A DNA stretch of 64,000 nt from Treponema sp. (GCA_017470605.1 JAFUYH010000019.1:27668-91667); one strand, 5' to 3'. Shown: positions 24,474 through 33,881, counted from the stretch's first letter. Notes: generated from the letters alone by a model not told the origin. Made by a program: numbers and translations.

Positions 24474-25472
24474 CTAGAGAGGAGTCTGTTTTCCGAATTT
24501 TTTTGGTGTGATTCCGTATTTTTTCTGGAATTCCTTGGAAAAATGGCTCATGTTGGTGTAGCCGCTTTTTATGGCAACTTCTGAAATATTAAAGCCGCCG
24601 TCTGCAATAAGATTTGCGGCCCGTTCAAGCCTCTGGTTCTGTACGTAACGGTGGAGGGGAATACCATAGAGGGATGTAAAAAGACGGGTCAGTTTGCTTT
24701 CGCTCATGGAAAGTTCGCGGGCAAGACTGCTGGCGCGGTAGGAATCTGCCGGATTAAACTGGATTCTTTGCCTGAGCGATTCAACTTTTTTTATGTCGGC
24801 TTTTGAAGCGGAAAACTTTTCTTTTTCTGTATTAAGAGCTTCGCCTTCTGCCATATTTCTGGGGGTGAGCCTTGCTTCGTTATAAGAAATTCCGTAAAGG
24901 ACAAGGGCAATCAGTTCAATCATTTTTGCTTCAAGGAAAACTCCCGCAAATTCCCTGTATTTTTCTGCACTGTCAATTTCTGAAAGAACCCGATACATGT
25001 CTTTTGTAATTTGAGTTTTAGTAACGTGAGTTAAAAAAAGTTCCTTACAGATTTCTATTTTTTCCGGAGGAAAGTAGCGTGAAAGAAGATTTTCAAAATA
25101 GGCAGTTTCCATCTGCAGACTTTTAAACTGAAATTTAGTTGCCGCATTGTAATTCATGGAAGTGTGATAATCATTATTGCGGAAGACGCATACTTCGCCC
25201 GGAAGCATTTTAACATATTCTGTTTTGGTTTGACGGTATTCTTCAATTTTCCATTCAATAGGCTGATTAAGATTAAAAATCACCTGAATTTCGTCTTTTC
25301 CAAAATTATCAGGCCGGCTTGCAAATGTGTCGTTTTTAAAACTTAAATCCCAATCGTAATAAATAATCTTGTCCTTACATTCCTGCCGCAAAAGTTTTAA
25401 CTGGCCTACGTCATTAGGAATAACAGGAGGAAAATTATAAATGTCAGGAACAGGAAAAGAATTTATGTCCAT
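24474..25472 (-). CDS. AraC-family transcriptional regulator
   Basis: 332 residues: an N-terminal sensing region (about 1-220) without a recognised domain, then a double HTH (about 230-330) with SSLARELSMSESKLTRLFT and the second motif ISEVAIKSGYTNMSHFSKEF plus KKYGITPKKF. Such regulators accompany YbtPQ-type transporters (YbtA in the yersiniabactin system) and often sense the imported siderophore. Encoded just upstream of the leftward ABC operon and divergent from the P-type ATPase operon, with two near-matches to the metal box in the shared 161-base gap. Activation of the neighbouring transporters is an inference. Confidence 0.88.
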   Translation of the reverse strand: MDINSFPVPDIYNFPPVIPNDVGQLKLLRQECKDKIIYYDWDLSFKNDTFASRPDNFGKDEIQVIFNLNQPIEWKIEEYRQTKTEYVKMLPGEVCVFRNNDYHTSMNYNAATKFQFKSLQMETAYFENLLSRYFPPEKIEICKELFLTHVTKTQITKDMYRVLSEIDSAEKYREFAGVFLEAKMIELIALVLYGISYNEARLTPRNMAEGEALNTEKEKFSASKADIKKVESLRQRIQFNPADSYRASSLARELSMSESKLTRLFTSLYGIPLHRYVQNQRLERAANLIADGGFNISEVAIKSGYTNMSHFSKEFQKKYGITPKKFGKQTPL

Positions 25473-25500
25473 AGTTAATCAGCTGGTATTGAGAGGCATA

Positions 25501-25512
25501 GCATTATAATGC
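25501..25512. repeat. Palindromic intergenic repeat GCATTATAATGC, copy 1
   Basis: Perfect 12-base palindrome followed by ATCTGCC. The same palindrome followed by GTCTGTCC occurs at 63936-63947. Probably a dispersed intergenic element. Confidence 0.5.
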
Positions 25513-25522
25513 ATCTGCCTTT

Positions 25523-25538
25523 GTTAGTATTGTATAAC
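25523..25538. promoter_or_regulatory. Metal-box palindrome (one mismatch), AraC side
   Basis: GTTAG-TATTGT-ATAAC, one mismatch. Lies in the divergent gap, 50 bases upstream of the AraC start. Confidence 0.5.
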
Positions 25539-25551
25539 CAAAGCTCGCTCC

Positions 25552-25589
25552 TTGACAATAATATAGAAAATTCGTTATTGTTAACTAAC
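25552..25589 (+). promoter_or_regulatory. Promoter region and metal box of the P-type ATPase operon
   Basis: TTGACA at 25552-25557 and a near-perfect metal box GTTAT-TGTTAA-CTAAC (25574-25589, one mismatch) overlapping the expected -10 position. The DUF6110 start codon lies 44 bases downstream. Confidence 0.55.
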
Positions 25590-25633
25590 ATTTCTTATAT
25601 AGTGCTAACAAGACATGGCTATAAACAAAAAAA

Positions 25634-25840
25634 ATGGAGGACAAAATGACAGACGGTTGTAAGAAATTTCTTTGGGGCATGGCAGCAGGACTTGCCGCAG
25701 CGGCTTTTATCAAAACAGATACTTTCAAAAAAGGCTGCTCAAAGATTGTTGCTGGCGGACTCCAGCTTAAAGATGATGCAAAGGAATACTTTGAGACAAT
25801 CAAAGAAGATGCAGAGGACGTAAAGGCAGAAAAGAAATGA
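25634..25840 (+). CDS. DUF6110 family small protein
   Basis: 68 residues; ATG preceded by TGGAGG. A short N-terminal hydrophobic helix (FLWGMAAGLAAAAFIKTD, about 7-24) and an amphipathic charged C-terminus fit DUF6110, a family of small proteins encoded directly upstream of metal-transporting P-type ATPases. Its stop overlaps the ATPase start by 4 bases, so the two are made together. A structural or metal-handling partner role is plausible. Confidence 0.75.
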   Translation: MEDKMTDGCKKFLWGMAAGLAAAAFIKTDTFKKGCSKIVAGGLQLKDDAKEYFETIKEDAEDVKAEKK

Positions 25841-27960
25841 ATTTTACAGTAAAGCATTCTCTTCCGGGGCGAATCCGAATTGGCTATGACAAAAAACAGG
25901 TGACAAAACGGCAGGCCGCTCTGGCCTACAGTCTGCTTTCTGTTCAAGAAGGAATGACTGATGTGAGTGTAAATTACACCGTCGGTTCCTTCCTTATTTA
26001 TTACGATACAAAAATCCTTTCAGAAAAACATATCCGCGCTTATTTTATGGCGCTTTCAGAAAAATACCTTAATAATCAGGAAATGCTGGACTCTGTGGAA
26101 GAGCCTCATGAAGAAGACAGCCTGCTTTTTAATCTTGCAGTGATGACGGCAAGCCATTACTTAAAGCAGCTTCTTCCTGCTCCAGTCCGGCTTGCTCTTA
26201 GAGTCTGGTCTCTTGCTCCCCGAATCCTTATGGGAGTGGAAGAAGTTGCAAAAGGCAATGTTTTTCATTCAGAAGTTCTGGATGCGGCTGCAATTTCCAT
26301 GGCCCTTGTTACGGGCGACACAAAAACGGCATCAAACATCAATTTTCTTTTGAATATTGGTGATACAATAGAAGAATTCACGCGAAAAAAATCTTACAGT
26401 GATTTGGCAGATAAGCTCCTTTCTCAAAATGACCAGGTTCAGCTGGTTTGCAAAGAAGAAAATGGTGAGATAAGTGAAAAAACAGTTCCCCTTCATGTTA
26501 TAAAAAAGGGAGATACTCTTGCTGTCCGTACAGGAAGCGTAATTCCTGTAGACGGCACGGTTTTGAAGGGGGAAGCACTGGTAAATCAGGCAACAATTAC
26601 GGGGGAACCTCTTGCGGTAGAAAAGCGGGAGCAGTCCAGCGTTTTTGCAGGAACCATTGTGCAGGAAGGTGAAATTTTCATAGAAGTTCGGGCTGTGGGC
26701 AGTCAGACAAAGGTTCAGAATATCCTTACGATGATTGATAATTCACAGCAGTTAAAAGTGTCTTCCCAGGTTCGTTCAGAAAATCTTGCAAATCATCTTG
26801 TTAAATATAATTTCTTGCTTTCTCTGGGAACTTTTCTTTTTACCAGAAACCTTACAAAAGTTATGGCGACCCTCATGGTAGACTATTCCTGTGCCATGAA
26901 ACTTGCTGCCCCTATTGCGGTTCTTAGTGCCATGAAAGAAGCCGCTTCTAACGGAATAATTGTTAAGGGAGGAAAATTCCTGGAAAATGCCTGCCTTGCC
27001 GACACCGTTGTTTTTGATAAAACAGGAACCCTTACTCATGCCAGTCCTCAGCTTGCAGAAATCTACACTTTTGAAGGGCGGGCAGAAAACGAAGTTCTTG
27101 CCATTGCGGCCTGTCTGGAAGAGCATTTTGCCCACCCGATTGCAAGTGCCATTGTAAAAGCGGCTGAAGACCGCAGGATTTTACATCCAGAAGAACATGC
27201 AAAGGTGGAATATATTGTTGCTCATGGAATTGCCACCACGCTGCATGGTAAAAAACTTCTTATAGGAAGCCGGCACTTTATTTTTGAAGATGAAGAATGT
27301 GCCGCTCCTGAAAATCTGGAAGAGATTCAGAAAAATGCCCTTGAAAGAGGGGAGTCGCTTTTATATCTGGCAGAAGAAAAGAAGATTATCGGGATTTTTG
27401 CAATAAATGACCCTGTTCGCAAGAATGCGGCAGAAATAATCAGGCTTCTGCATAAATCTGGGGTAAAAAACTGCGTGATGATTACCGGCGATGATGAGGG
27501 AGCTGCCAAAAATGCCGCAAAACTTACAAAAGTTGACCATTATATTTCGCGTGCTCTGCCGGAAGACAAGGTTTCCTATATTGAAAAGCAGAAGAAACTT
27601 GGTCATAAGGTGATTATGATTGGAGACGGAATAAATGACGCTCCCGCTCTTGCCGCTGCAGATACAGGAATTGCCATGGGAGACTGTGCAGACATCACTG
27701 GTGAAACAGCGGATATCGTGCTTTCTGCAGAAGACGGACTTCTGGGGCTTTATAAAACAAGAAAACTCGGTTCCCTTCTTATGGAACGCATAGATACAAA
27801 TAACCGGAATATTGTTGCTGTGAATACCAGTTTTATGTTCCTGGGGCTTTTTGGAATTATAAGTCCTTCGCTTGCGGCATTGCTTCACAATGCGTCTACC
27901 GTAATGTTCAGTGTGAATGCCATGCGTCCTCTTTTAGGGCCAAGTCAGGCTCAGGATTAG
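25837..27960 (+). CDS. P1B-type metal-translocating ATPase
   Basis: 707 residues. N-terminal HMA-like domain without Cys (LPGRIRIGYD, about 9-75), actuator TGEPLAV (about 258), phosphorylation site DKTGTLTH (Asp394), a P-domain ITGDD and GDGINDAPAL hinge. In place of the CPC motif the metal-site helix reads DYSCAMKLAAP (349-359), as in a subgroup often assigned Mn/Fe/Co-type metals rather than Cu. It probably exports, or loads onto secreted proteins, a first-row transition metal. Middle gene of a three-gene operon with a metal box upstream. Confidence 0.92.
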   Translation: MNFTVKHSLPGRIRIGYDKKQVTKRQAALAYSLLSVQEGMTDVSVNYTVGSFLIYYDTKILSEKHIRAYFMALSEKYLNNQEMLDSVEEPHEEDSLLFNLAVMTASHYLKQLLPAPVRLALRVWSLAPRILMGVEEVAKGNVFHSEVLDAAAISMALVTGDTKTASNINFLLNIGDTIEEFTRKKSYSDLADKLLSQNDQVQLVCKEENGEISEKTVPLHVIKKGDTLAVRTGSVIPVDGTVLKGEALVNQATITGEPLAVEKREQSSVFAGTIVQEGEIFIEVRAVGSQTKVQNILTMIDNSQQLKVSSQVRSENLANHLVKYNFLLSLGTFLFTRNLTKVMATLMVDYSCAMKLAAPIAVLSAMKEAASNGIIVKGGKFLENACLADTVVFDKTGTLTHASPQLAEIYTFEGRAENEVLAIAACLEEHFAHPIASAIVKAAEDRRILHPEEHAKVEYIVAHGIATTLHGKKLLIGSRHFIFEDEECAAPENLEEIQKNALERGESLLYLAEEKKIIGIFAINDPVRKNAAEIIRLLHKSGVKNCVMITGDDEGAAKNAAKLTKVDHYISRALPEDKVSYIEKQKKLGHKVIMIGDGINDAPALAAADTGIAMGDCADITGETADIVLSAEDGLLGLYKTRKLGSLLMERIDTNNRNIVAVNTSFMFLGLFGIISPSLAALLHNASTVMFSVNAMRPLLGPSQAQD

Positions 27961-27975
27961 GCAGGGGGCTCTTGT

Positions 27976-28260
27976 ATGGAATACCGTTATTTTCCCGGCC
28001 GCCTGCGCTTTCGCGACCACGTTCTGCGGGATGAAGATATTCGTAAGGCCGCAGTAAATGTAGTAAAGATAATCTGTCCTCAGGCAGAAATTACATATAC
28101 AGAAAAAACTTCCGGTATTCTGGCCATTTATCCGCCTCAAAGCCTGAATCTGGAGTCGCTCAAACCTCTTCTACCCCTTCTGCTGGAAATTGAGCCAAAA
28201 GTGCGCTTTTATACGCCTGCCAAAAAAGAAGCTGTTCTGGAAGGAATAAAAAAAATATAA
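27976..28260 (+). CDS. HMA-like small protein (HMA_2 type)
   Basis: 94 residues, 15 bases after the ATPase stop. The start YRYFPGRLRFRDHVLRDE matches the LPGRIRI opening of the ATPase's own N-terminal domain, so it looks like a stand-alone paralogue of that HMA_2 domain, also without a CxxC motif. A partner of the ATPase, possibly regulatory or structural, is inferred. Confidence 0.72.
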   Translation: MEYRYFPGRLRFRDHVLRDEDIRKAAVNVVKIICPQAEITYTEKTSGILAIYPPQSLNLESLKPLLPLLLEIEPKVRFYTPAKKEAVLEGIKKI

Positions 28261-28321
28261 GAAAGGGCAAAATGCTTGAAATGACATTTTGTGCACCCGC
28301 ACAGTGCCGTTCCCTTTTTTC

Positions 28322-28349
28322 TTGACTTTTCCATATTTCACTTTACAAT
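28322..28349 (+). promoter_or_regulatory. Promoter giving leaderless mRNA (HD-GYP gene)
   Basis: TTGACT (28322-28327), 16-base spacer, TACAAT (28344-28349). Only 6 bases separate the -10 from the ATG at 28356, so the start codon is at the expected +1. No ribosome site is present. Confidence 0.7.
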
Positions 28350-28355
28350 TCTTTT

Positions 28356-29258
28356 ATGTTCGTTTTTACTCAAATATTGATTCTTCTCGGTTTTATGGTA
28401 CAGATTTGTAATTTATCAATAGATATTCATTTTATAAGAACAAAGAAGAACAATGTTACAGGCAACGGAAAAGGTGTAGGAGGACTGGACTTTATAGTCC
28501 TTGCCCTTATTTCCCTGTTTTGCATTGTATATCTGATTATCCTCTATCTGCGTCTTCATTCAATATGGGTAGGAATACTTCTTTTGAGCGGGGCTTTATT
28601 TGTAACAATCGTTCTTTACTGGATAATCAGCCTTACAGAGTCAGTCAGGGATTCTGCATTTAATATTTCAAAAACTCTGATTGGAGTTGTAGAAGCCAGA
28701 GATCCTAACCTGAACGGACACAGCCTTCATGTTCAGGAACTTTCTGCTTTGATTTACGAAAATCTTCCGTCTGGAATGAAAAAGGGAATCAGTCTTGAAA
28801 ACCTGAAATATGCCGCGCTTTTCCATGATGTAGGTAAACTTGGAGTTCCAGAATCAATTTTGAATAAGCCTGGAAAACTTACGCCAGAAGAATGGGTAAT
28901 CATGAAAACTCATCCTGAAATTGCAGTAAACATTCTTAGTCCTATAAAATCATTTGACTATATTAAAGACTGGATCCGCTATCATCATGAATGGATAAAT
29001 GGAAACGGATATTATGAACTGGTTGACGAACAGATTCCTCTTCCTGCAAAAATAATTGCGGTTGCAGATACCTATTCAGCAATTGTAATGGAACGTTCCT
29101 ATAAGCCTGCTCGTTCTTACGAAGAAGCAATTGAAATCTTAAAATCGGCTGCAGGAAGTCAGCTTGATGCCCAGCTGGTAGAAATCTTCTGTTCCATTCC
29201 AAAAGAAAAGGTGATGATGTGTCTGGAGAAAATCAGGACAAAGTCAGAAAATTTGTGA
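28356..29258 (+). CDS. Membrane-bound HD-GYP-like phosphodiesterase
   Basis: 300 residues. Three hydrophobic segments in the first ~95 residues anchor it to the inner membrane. The HD domain has HDVGK (157-161), EEWVIMKTHPEIA and a degenerate GYP motif HHEWINGNGYYE (210-221), where the usual DG-GYP reads NGNGYY. By family knowledge HD-GYP proteins hydrolyse c-di-GMP; the two changes in the GYP loop leave activity uncertain. It is followed after 32 bases by a hybrid kinase with its own promoter. Confidence 0.85.
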   Translation: MFVFTQILILLGFMVQICNLSIDIHFIRTKKNNVTGNGKGVGGLDFIVLALISLFCIVYLIILYLRLHSIWVGILLLSGALFVTIVLYWIISLTESVRDSAFNISKTLIGVVEARDPNLNGHSLHVQELSALIYENLPSGMKKGISLENLKYAALFHDVGKLGVPESILNKPGKLTPEEWVIMKTHPEIAVNILSPIKSFDYIKDWIRYHHEWINGNGYYELVDEQIPLPAKIIAVADTYSAIVMERSYKPARSYEEAIEILKSAAGSQLDAQLVEIFCSIPKEKVMMCLEKIRTKSENL

Positions 29259-29276
29259 TTTAAAAAAATTCTGTGA

Positions 29277-29282
29277 TATAAT
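29277..29282 (+). promoter_or_regulatory. -10 element for leaderless hybrid kinase mRNA
   Basis: TATAAT 8 bases before the ATG at 29291, with TTGTGA (29253-29258) 18 bases upstream. No ribosome site. The start codon is at or within 1-2 bases of the expected +1. Confidence 0.6.
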
Positions 29283-29290
29283 TTTTTTTC

Positions 29291-32236
29291 ATGGATAATA
29301 AAGAATTTTCTCAGTATGCACTTTTGCAGAACAAAAATTACAGAATCACAATTCCTCTTACTACCCTCATTGCTTTTATACTTCTTCTTGTAATAGATTA
29401 CTGCTGCCGGCCGATTTTTGTTTTTCATAAATGGGAGGCAACTCAGGTTCAGCTTTACTGGCAGATAATTCCTGTAATGCTTCTGACTTTCCTTTCAGGT
29501 TATTCCATGGGCTCTCTGGTTGTCCTTCTGTATTTTACAGTGGTTACGATGAACAAAAGCCTTGCCTACCATGCCTTTATGCTTCTTATTTCTTCTCTTG
29601 TCATGAACCTGCCCATTTACCACAGGTGGTTTTTAAGCATAAAAAAAACACTCATTGCAGATATTATTCTGATTATTTCTCTGGGACCTGCATGGAATAT
29701 TCTTTTGGGAATTCTGCAGGGGGCAGACTTTGAAATGTTTCATACAGAAGGTCATGTTTTCTTCCTTCTTTTGCTGCCTGCTCCTTCCTGTACTTTTGTC
29801 TGCTTTATCTGCTACTGCTACCATCGTTTTTTGCCTGAAAGAATAAAAAACCTCTTTTTTGCAACTGCAACCGCTTCCGACATGAGCGTAGAATTCCGCA
29901 AGAGGCTTAAAGCCCAGAAACGTCCTAAAATCAGTACAAAGATTACTGTTATGATTGTGGGGGTTGCGGGAATCCTTCTGATTTCCGCCTACGGTATTTC
30001 AAGTTCTCTTTTTGCAGATGAAATTCACAGTTCAATTTACGTTGCCCAGCAGAATGGCGGAATAGATTTAAAAGCCCAGGAGTTGAAAAATGCAGAAGAA
30101 TGGTTTGACTGGCGTACAATAGTTTTTGCAACCCGCATGGTCGTCTTAATGCTGATTGTTGCTGTTCCTGCAATTCTTGTTGCAATCGGCTCTACAAATT
30201 CCATGATTACAAATCCAATCATCCTTATGAGTATGGCTCTGGAAGATTCTGCTGAATCTGAATTTGGAAAGGGACATGTAGACATCAGAAATCTTGGAAT
30301 AAAATCGCGGGACGAAATCGGTATTCTGTACGGAGCTTTGGTTCATTCTTACGATGTGCTTGATGAATATCTTAAAAATCTTGAACGCGAAAAAAGACTT
30401 TCAAATGATCTTGAAATTGCAAAAGAAGCGAATAAGGCAAAAGATTTGTTCCTTTCTTCCATGAGTCACGAAATCCGCACTCCTATAAATGCCGTGCTCG
30501 GTCTGGATGAAATGATTTTGCGCGAATCAAAAGAAGACGAAATCTTAAATTATGCGGCAGACATTCAGACGGCAGGAAAAAATCTGCTTTCAATCGTAAA
30601 CGAAATCCTTGATTTTTCAAAAATAGAAGCCGGCCGCATGGAAATTATTCCTGTAGAATATGATTTAAGTTCTTCCATTAATGATTTGATGAACATGATT
30701 TCAAAAAGGGCGGAAGACAAAGGGCTGAGTCTGAATCTGAAGGTAGATGAAAACATTCCGCATCTTCTGGAAGGCGACGAAATCCGCATAAAGCAGTGCG
30801 TGCTGAACATTCTTACAAATGCCGTAAAATATACGGAAAAAGGTTCGGTAAGCATGAATGTGACCTGGGAAAAAATCAGCGAGGAAAAAATCGGGCTTAC
30901 CTTTCATGTAATAGACACTGGAATTGGAATAAAGGAAGAAGATATTCCAAAGCTTTTTACGGCTTTCCAGCGGATTGAAGAAAAGCGCAACCGCACTATT
31001 GAAGGCACCGGGCTTGGCATGAACATTGTTCAGCAGCTTTTGGGATTAATGGGAACTTCGCTTAATGTAAAAAGTGAATATGGCAAAGGGTCGGACTTTT
31101 ATTTTACAGTGGAACAGAAGGTCATTTCCTGGGAACCTCTGGGAGATATAGAAGGGGCCTTTCGCCGGGTAAGGCAGCGGGAAGCCGCCAGAGGGGGCGT
31201 TCGAGTTCTTGCGCCTGAGGCTTCTATTCTGGTTGTTGATGATACAAGGCTGAACCTTACAGTTGCCCGGGGTCTTTTAAAGCAGACCAAGGCTTTTGTG
31301 GATACGGCAGAAAGCGGTGCGGAAACTCTGGAACTTGTATGCAGAAAAAAATATGACTTGATTTTTCTTGACCACCGTATGCCCCTTATGGATGGAATTG
31401 AAACTCTTGCGGCCATGAAAAAACTGGCTGGAAACTTAAATCAGAATACAGCCTGCATCGCTCTTACTGCAAATGCCATTGCAGGCGCCCGGGAAATGTA
31501 TCTGCAGGCGGGCTTTGATGACTATCTCACCAAACCGATTGATTCTGAAAAACTTGAAAAAATGCTCTCTAAGTATCTGCCTGCAGAAAAAGTGCAGGTG
31601 ATAGAATCTTCAGCTTCTGACGGTGCGGAAGGTGAAGCGCCTGCAGACAGTCCCCTGAATATTGAAGGAATAGATTATCAGGCGGCTCTTGCAAACTGCG
31701 GGGGCAGGGAAATCCTTCTTTCTGCAATGAAGGAATTTTATTCTGCAATAGACACTAAATCTGACTTGATAGAAAAATATGCTTCAGAGAAAGACTGGAA
31801 AAACTATACGGTTTTAGTTCACGCCCTTAAATCTTCTGCCCGTCTTATTGGAGCTCTTAAACTTTCTGATGATGCAGCAAGACTGGAAGAATGCGGAGAT
31901 GCAGAAAATTCCACTGAAATTGCAGAAAAAACACCGGCTCTTCTGGCTCTTTACCGTTCTTATAAAGAAGGCCTCGCCCCTTTTGCAGGCTCTGCCGCTA
32001 ACTCAGGTTCTGCCGCAGACGCCGCTGAGGCCAAAGAAGAAATCAGCCGGGAAGACTTTCTGCAGGCTCTTTCAAATATAAAGGAATGTGTCCAGGCTTT
32101 TGATTTTTCTACAGCAGACCAGATTATTTTCATGCTGGATTCTTACAGGATTCCAGAAGCACAAGTGGAACGCTATCAAAAGATAAAGGAAAAACTTTCT
32201 GCTGTGGATCAGGCAGAAATCCTTAAACTTTTATAA
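29291..32236 (+). CDS. Hybrid sensor histidine kinase with REC and Hpt domains
   Basis: 981 residues. About six N-terminal membrane helices (15-195), an extra loop and final helix pair (about 220-300), a HAMP-like linker, HisKA with SHEIRTPIN (phospho-His393), HATPase with LTNAVKYTE, DTGIGIKEEDI and GTGLGMNIV, a receiver with LIFLDHRMP (Asp694) and YLTKP, and a C-terminal Hpt with VHALKSSARL (His844). It should run a full His-Asp-His relay toward a separate response regulator, possibly the one encoded next. The signal is unknown. Confidence 0.93.
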   Translation: MDNKEFSQYALLQNKNYRITIPLTTLIAFILLLVIDYCCRPIFVFHKWEATQVQLYWQIIPVMLLTFLSGYSMGSLVVLLYFTVVTMNKSLAYHAFMLLISSLVMNLPIYHRWFLSIKKTLIADIILIISLGPAWNILLGILQGADFEMFHTEGHVFFLLLLPAPSCTFVCFICYCYHRFLPERIKNLFFATATASDMSVEFRKRLKAQKRPKISTKITVMIVGVAGILLISAYGISSSLFADEIHSSIYVAQQNGGIDLKAQELKNAEEWFDWRTIVFATRMVVLMLIVAVPAILVAIGSTNSMITNPIILMSMALEDSAESEFGKGHVDIRNLGIKSRDEIGILYGALVHSYDVLDEYLKNLEREKRLSNDLEIAKEANKAKDLFLSSMSHEIRTPINAVLGLDEMILRESKEDEILNYAADIQTAGKNLLSIVNEILDFSKIEAGRMEIIPVEYDLSSSINDLMNMISKRAEDKGLSLNLKVDENIPHLLEGDEIRIKQCVLNILTNAVKYTEKGSVSMNVTWEKISEEKIGLTFHVIDTGIGIKEEDIPKLFTAFQRIEEKRNRTIEGTGLGMNIVQQLLGLMGTSLNVKSEYGKGSDFYFTVEQKVISWEPLGDIEGAFRRVRQREAARGGVRVLAPEASILVVDDTRLNLTVARGLLKQTKAFVDTAESGAETLELVCRKKYDLIFLDHRMPLMDGIETLAAMKKLAGNLNQNTACIALTANAIAGAREMYLQAGFDDYLTKPIDSEKLEKMLSKYLPAEKVQVIESSASDGAEGEAPADSPLNIEGIDYQAALANCGGREILLSAMKEFYSAIDTKSDLIEKYASEKDWKNYTVLVHALKSSARLIGALKLSDDAARLEECGDAENSTEIAEKTPALLALYRSYKEGLAPFAGSAANSGSAADAAEAKEEISREDFLQALSNIKECVQAFDFSTADQIIFMLDSYRIPEAQVERYQKIKEKLSAVDQAEILKLL

Positions 32237-32292
32237 TTATTTATGCTGGAATAAAAATATTGTGCTATAATAAATTGTAAACAGGTGATTTT

Positions 32293-33054
32293 ATGAGAAA
32301 AGATATATTATTTGTTCGGGAAGCGCCCAGCTTTCTGGTAAATGCAATGGTAAAAACCCTTAATGCTTCTGGCTTTCATGTTATATGTGCCCAGCCGGAT
32401 ATCGTAGAAATTGATTTGATTCAGAATCTGCCTGATATTTATATTGTTTACCTTGAAGGTGATATAGACAGTTTTAACGGAACCCTGAAATATCTTAAGA
32501 AAAAAATGGCGGAGGAGGGCAAGGATCGTTTTCTCTTCCTCTTGGGAAATCCTCTGGAAATTAATACCGCCTATGAAGTAATTCCAAAAAACATGGTGAC
32601 TTCTTCTTTTGTTCGCCCTGTGAATATGCAGGATTTACTTTCTAAACTCAACTTTCTGCTGAATGATGGTGAAGCAACTGGCGGTCGAAAAAGAATTCTT
32701 GTTGTTGATGATGACAGCGTGATGCTTAGGACTATGAACAACTGGTTTTCTTCAAAGTATGAAGTTTATATGGCAAATTCCGGCATGAATGCAATTTCAC
32801 TTCTTGCCCAGCACCATGTAGACCTTATTCTTTTGGATTACGAAATGCCTGTTGTTTCCGGGCTGCAGGTTTTTGAAATGCTCCGCAGCGAAAGTGCAAC
32901 AGCAAATATCCCGGTTATTTTTCTGACAGCAAAAGACGACAAGGAAACTGTCATGAAGGTTGTTTCCGCCAAACCAGACAAATACCTCCTAAAAACCATG
33001 CCCCCAGAATCATTAGTTAAAGCTGTTGAAGATTTTTTTAAGGGTAAAAATTGA
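32293..33054 (+). CDS. Response regulator with pseudo-receiver and receiver domains
   Basis: 253 residues, 56 bases after the kinase; AGGTG precedes the ATG. The N-terminal ~120 residues look like a degenerate receiver; the C-terminal domain is a canonical receiver with ILVVDDDS, phospho-Asp in LLDYEMPVVSG, FLTAKD, and KYLLKTMPPE. There is no output domain, so it probably signals by protein contact, as in chemotaxis or phosphorelay intermediates. Likely partner of the upstream hybrid kinase. Confidence 0.87.
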   Translation: MRKDILFVREAPSFLVNAMVKTLNASGFHVICAQPDIVEIDLIQNLPDIYIVYLEGDIDSFNGTLKYLKKKMAEEGKDRFLFLLGNPLEINTAYEVIPKNMVTSSFVRPVNMQDLLSKLNFLLNDGEATGGRKRILVVDDDSVMLRTMNNWFSSKYEVYMANSGMNAISLLAQHHVDLILLDYEMPVVSGLQVFEMLRSESATANIPVIFLTAKDDKETVMKVVSAKPDKYLLKTMPPESLVKAVEDFFKGKN

Positions 33055-33056
33055 AG

Positions 33057-33089
33057 AAAGTTAAAAAATGCGGAGCATTTTTTAACTTT
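33057..33089 (+). terminator. Hairpin terminator after response regulator
   Basis: Perfect 15-base stem (AAAGTTAAAAAATGC with its complement), loop GGA, T-rich 3' arm. First of two tandem hairpins between convergent genes. Confidence 0.75.
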
Positions 33090-33102
33090 CCTCCTTATAA
33101 CT

Positions 33103-33142
33103 TTTAAATCAAAAAATTGCGACAGCAATTTTTTGATTTAAA
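33103..33142. terminator. Bidirectional hairpin terminator
   Basis: Perfect 18-base stem (33103-33120 with 33125-33142), loop GACA, with A/T tracts inside both arms. Lies between the convergent response regulator and TetR genes and could act in both directions. Confidence 0.7.
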
Positions 33143-33177
33143 TCAGCCCCCTGTTTCCGGTTGCCCCTCATGCCCCC

Positions 33178-33804
33178 TTACTTACAAGGAATCCCCATTA
33201 CGTGCATTGTTCCAAAGTGAAAAAAGTCTCTCACATTCGCAATATAGTTTTCTGCCTGCTCTTTAGGAATTTTATGCGTAATCAGTTCCGCAAAGGCATT
33301 TATTAGCCCCGTGGCAATTACATGAATCGTCATTTCATCAATCGGTTTTGTAGCATACTTCTGTTCATAAAGCCAGTTCAAAGTCTGCATACAGTTTTTT
33401 GTGTATAAATCGCACATTTCTTCTACAAAGTGTTCATGAGTGCTGCCGGAAGCCTTTGAAACCAGAAGAGTGTAGGCATCAAAATCTGAATAAATGTAAT
33501 CCAGCAAATCAGAAAGAATCCTGTTTTCCTCTTCTTCATGCTCTTTGCCTACCGGATTTTCCGCTTTCATGTGGGTAAGGACATCTGCAGTCATAACGGC
33601 TTTTGTAGTAACTTCTATTGCCTGGTCTACCAGAGCGCAGAAAAAGGCGTCTTTGTCTTTAAAATGCCGGTACATTGCACCGGTAGTTACACCAGCGTTT
33701 GCGGCAATAGTTCTTAGAGAGGCTCCCATAAATCCCTTGTCTAAAAATTCTTTTCTGGCACTTTCCAGAAGCCTTTTTTTTGTTTCAGAAGACGCTTCAC
33801 CCAT
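33178..33804 (-). CDS. TetR-family repressor
   Basis: The start ATG at 33804 is preferred over 33888 because AAAGGAAAG precedes it and the protein then opens with the usual TetR N-terminal helix; 208 residues. HTH at about 12-52 (ARKEFLDKGFMGASLRTIA, then AGVTTGAMYRHFKDKDAFF). The ligand-binding C-terminal domain is helical and unclassified. Two 17-base palindromes TGATAACA-N-TGTTATCA lie in the 159-base gap to the divergent MMPL gene, and an identical one precedes the LolA-like gene at 42763, so it should repress itself and both transport units. Confidence 0.92.
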   Translation of the reverse strand: MGEASSETKKRLLESARKEFLDKGFMGASLRTIAANAGVTTGAMYRHFKDKDAFFCALVDQAIEVTTKAVMTADVLTHMKAENPVGKEHEEEENRILSDLLDYIYSDFDAYTLLVSKASGSTHEHFVEEMCDLYTKNCMQTLNWLYEQKYATKPIDEMTIHVIATGLINAFAELITHKIPKEQAENYIANVRDFFHFGTMHVMGIPCK

Positions 33805-33857
33805 AATCTTTCCTTTTTCCTCATTGTATAAGCAAGAAGAAAAAAAATCAAACAAAA

Positions 33858-33874
33858 TGATAACAATGTTATCA
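33858..33874. promoter_or_regulatory. TetR operator, autoregulatory
   Basis: Perfect palindrome TGATAACA-A-TGTTATCA upstream of the TetR gene. Confidence 0.72.
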
Positions 33875-33881
33875 AAATCTA

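Noticed and set aside
28261..28321. Terminator hairpin after the HMA-like gene
   Set aside because: Only short partial stems (TGTGC / GCACA) before a T-run; too weak to call.
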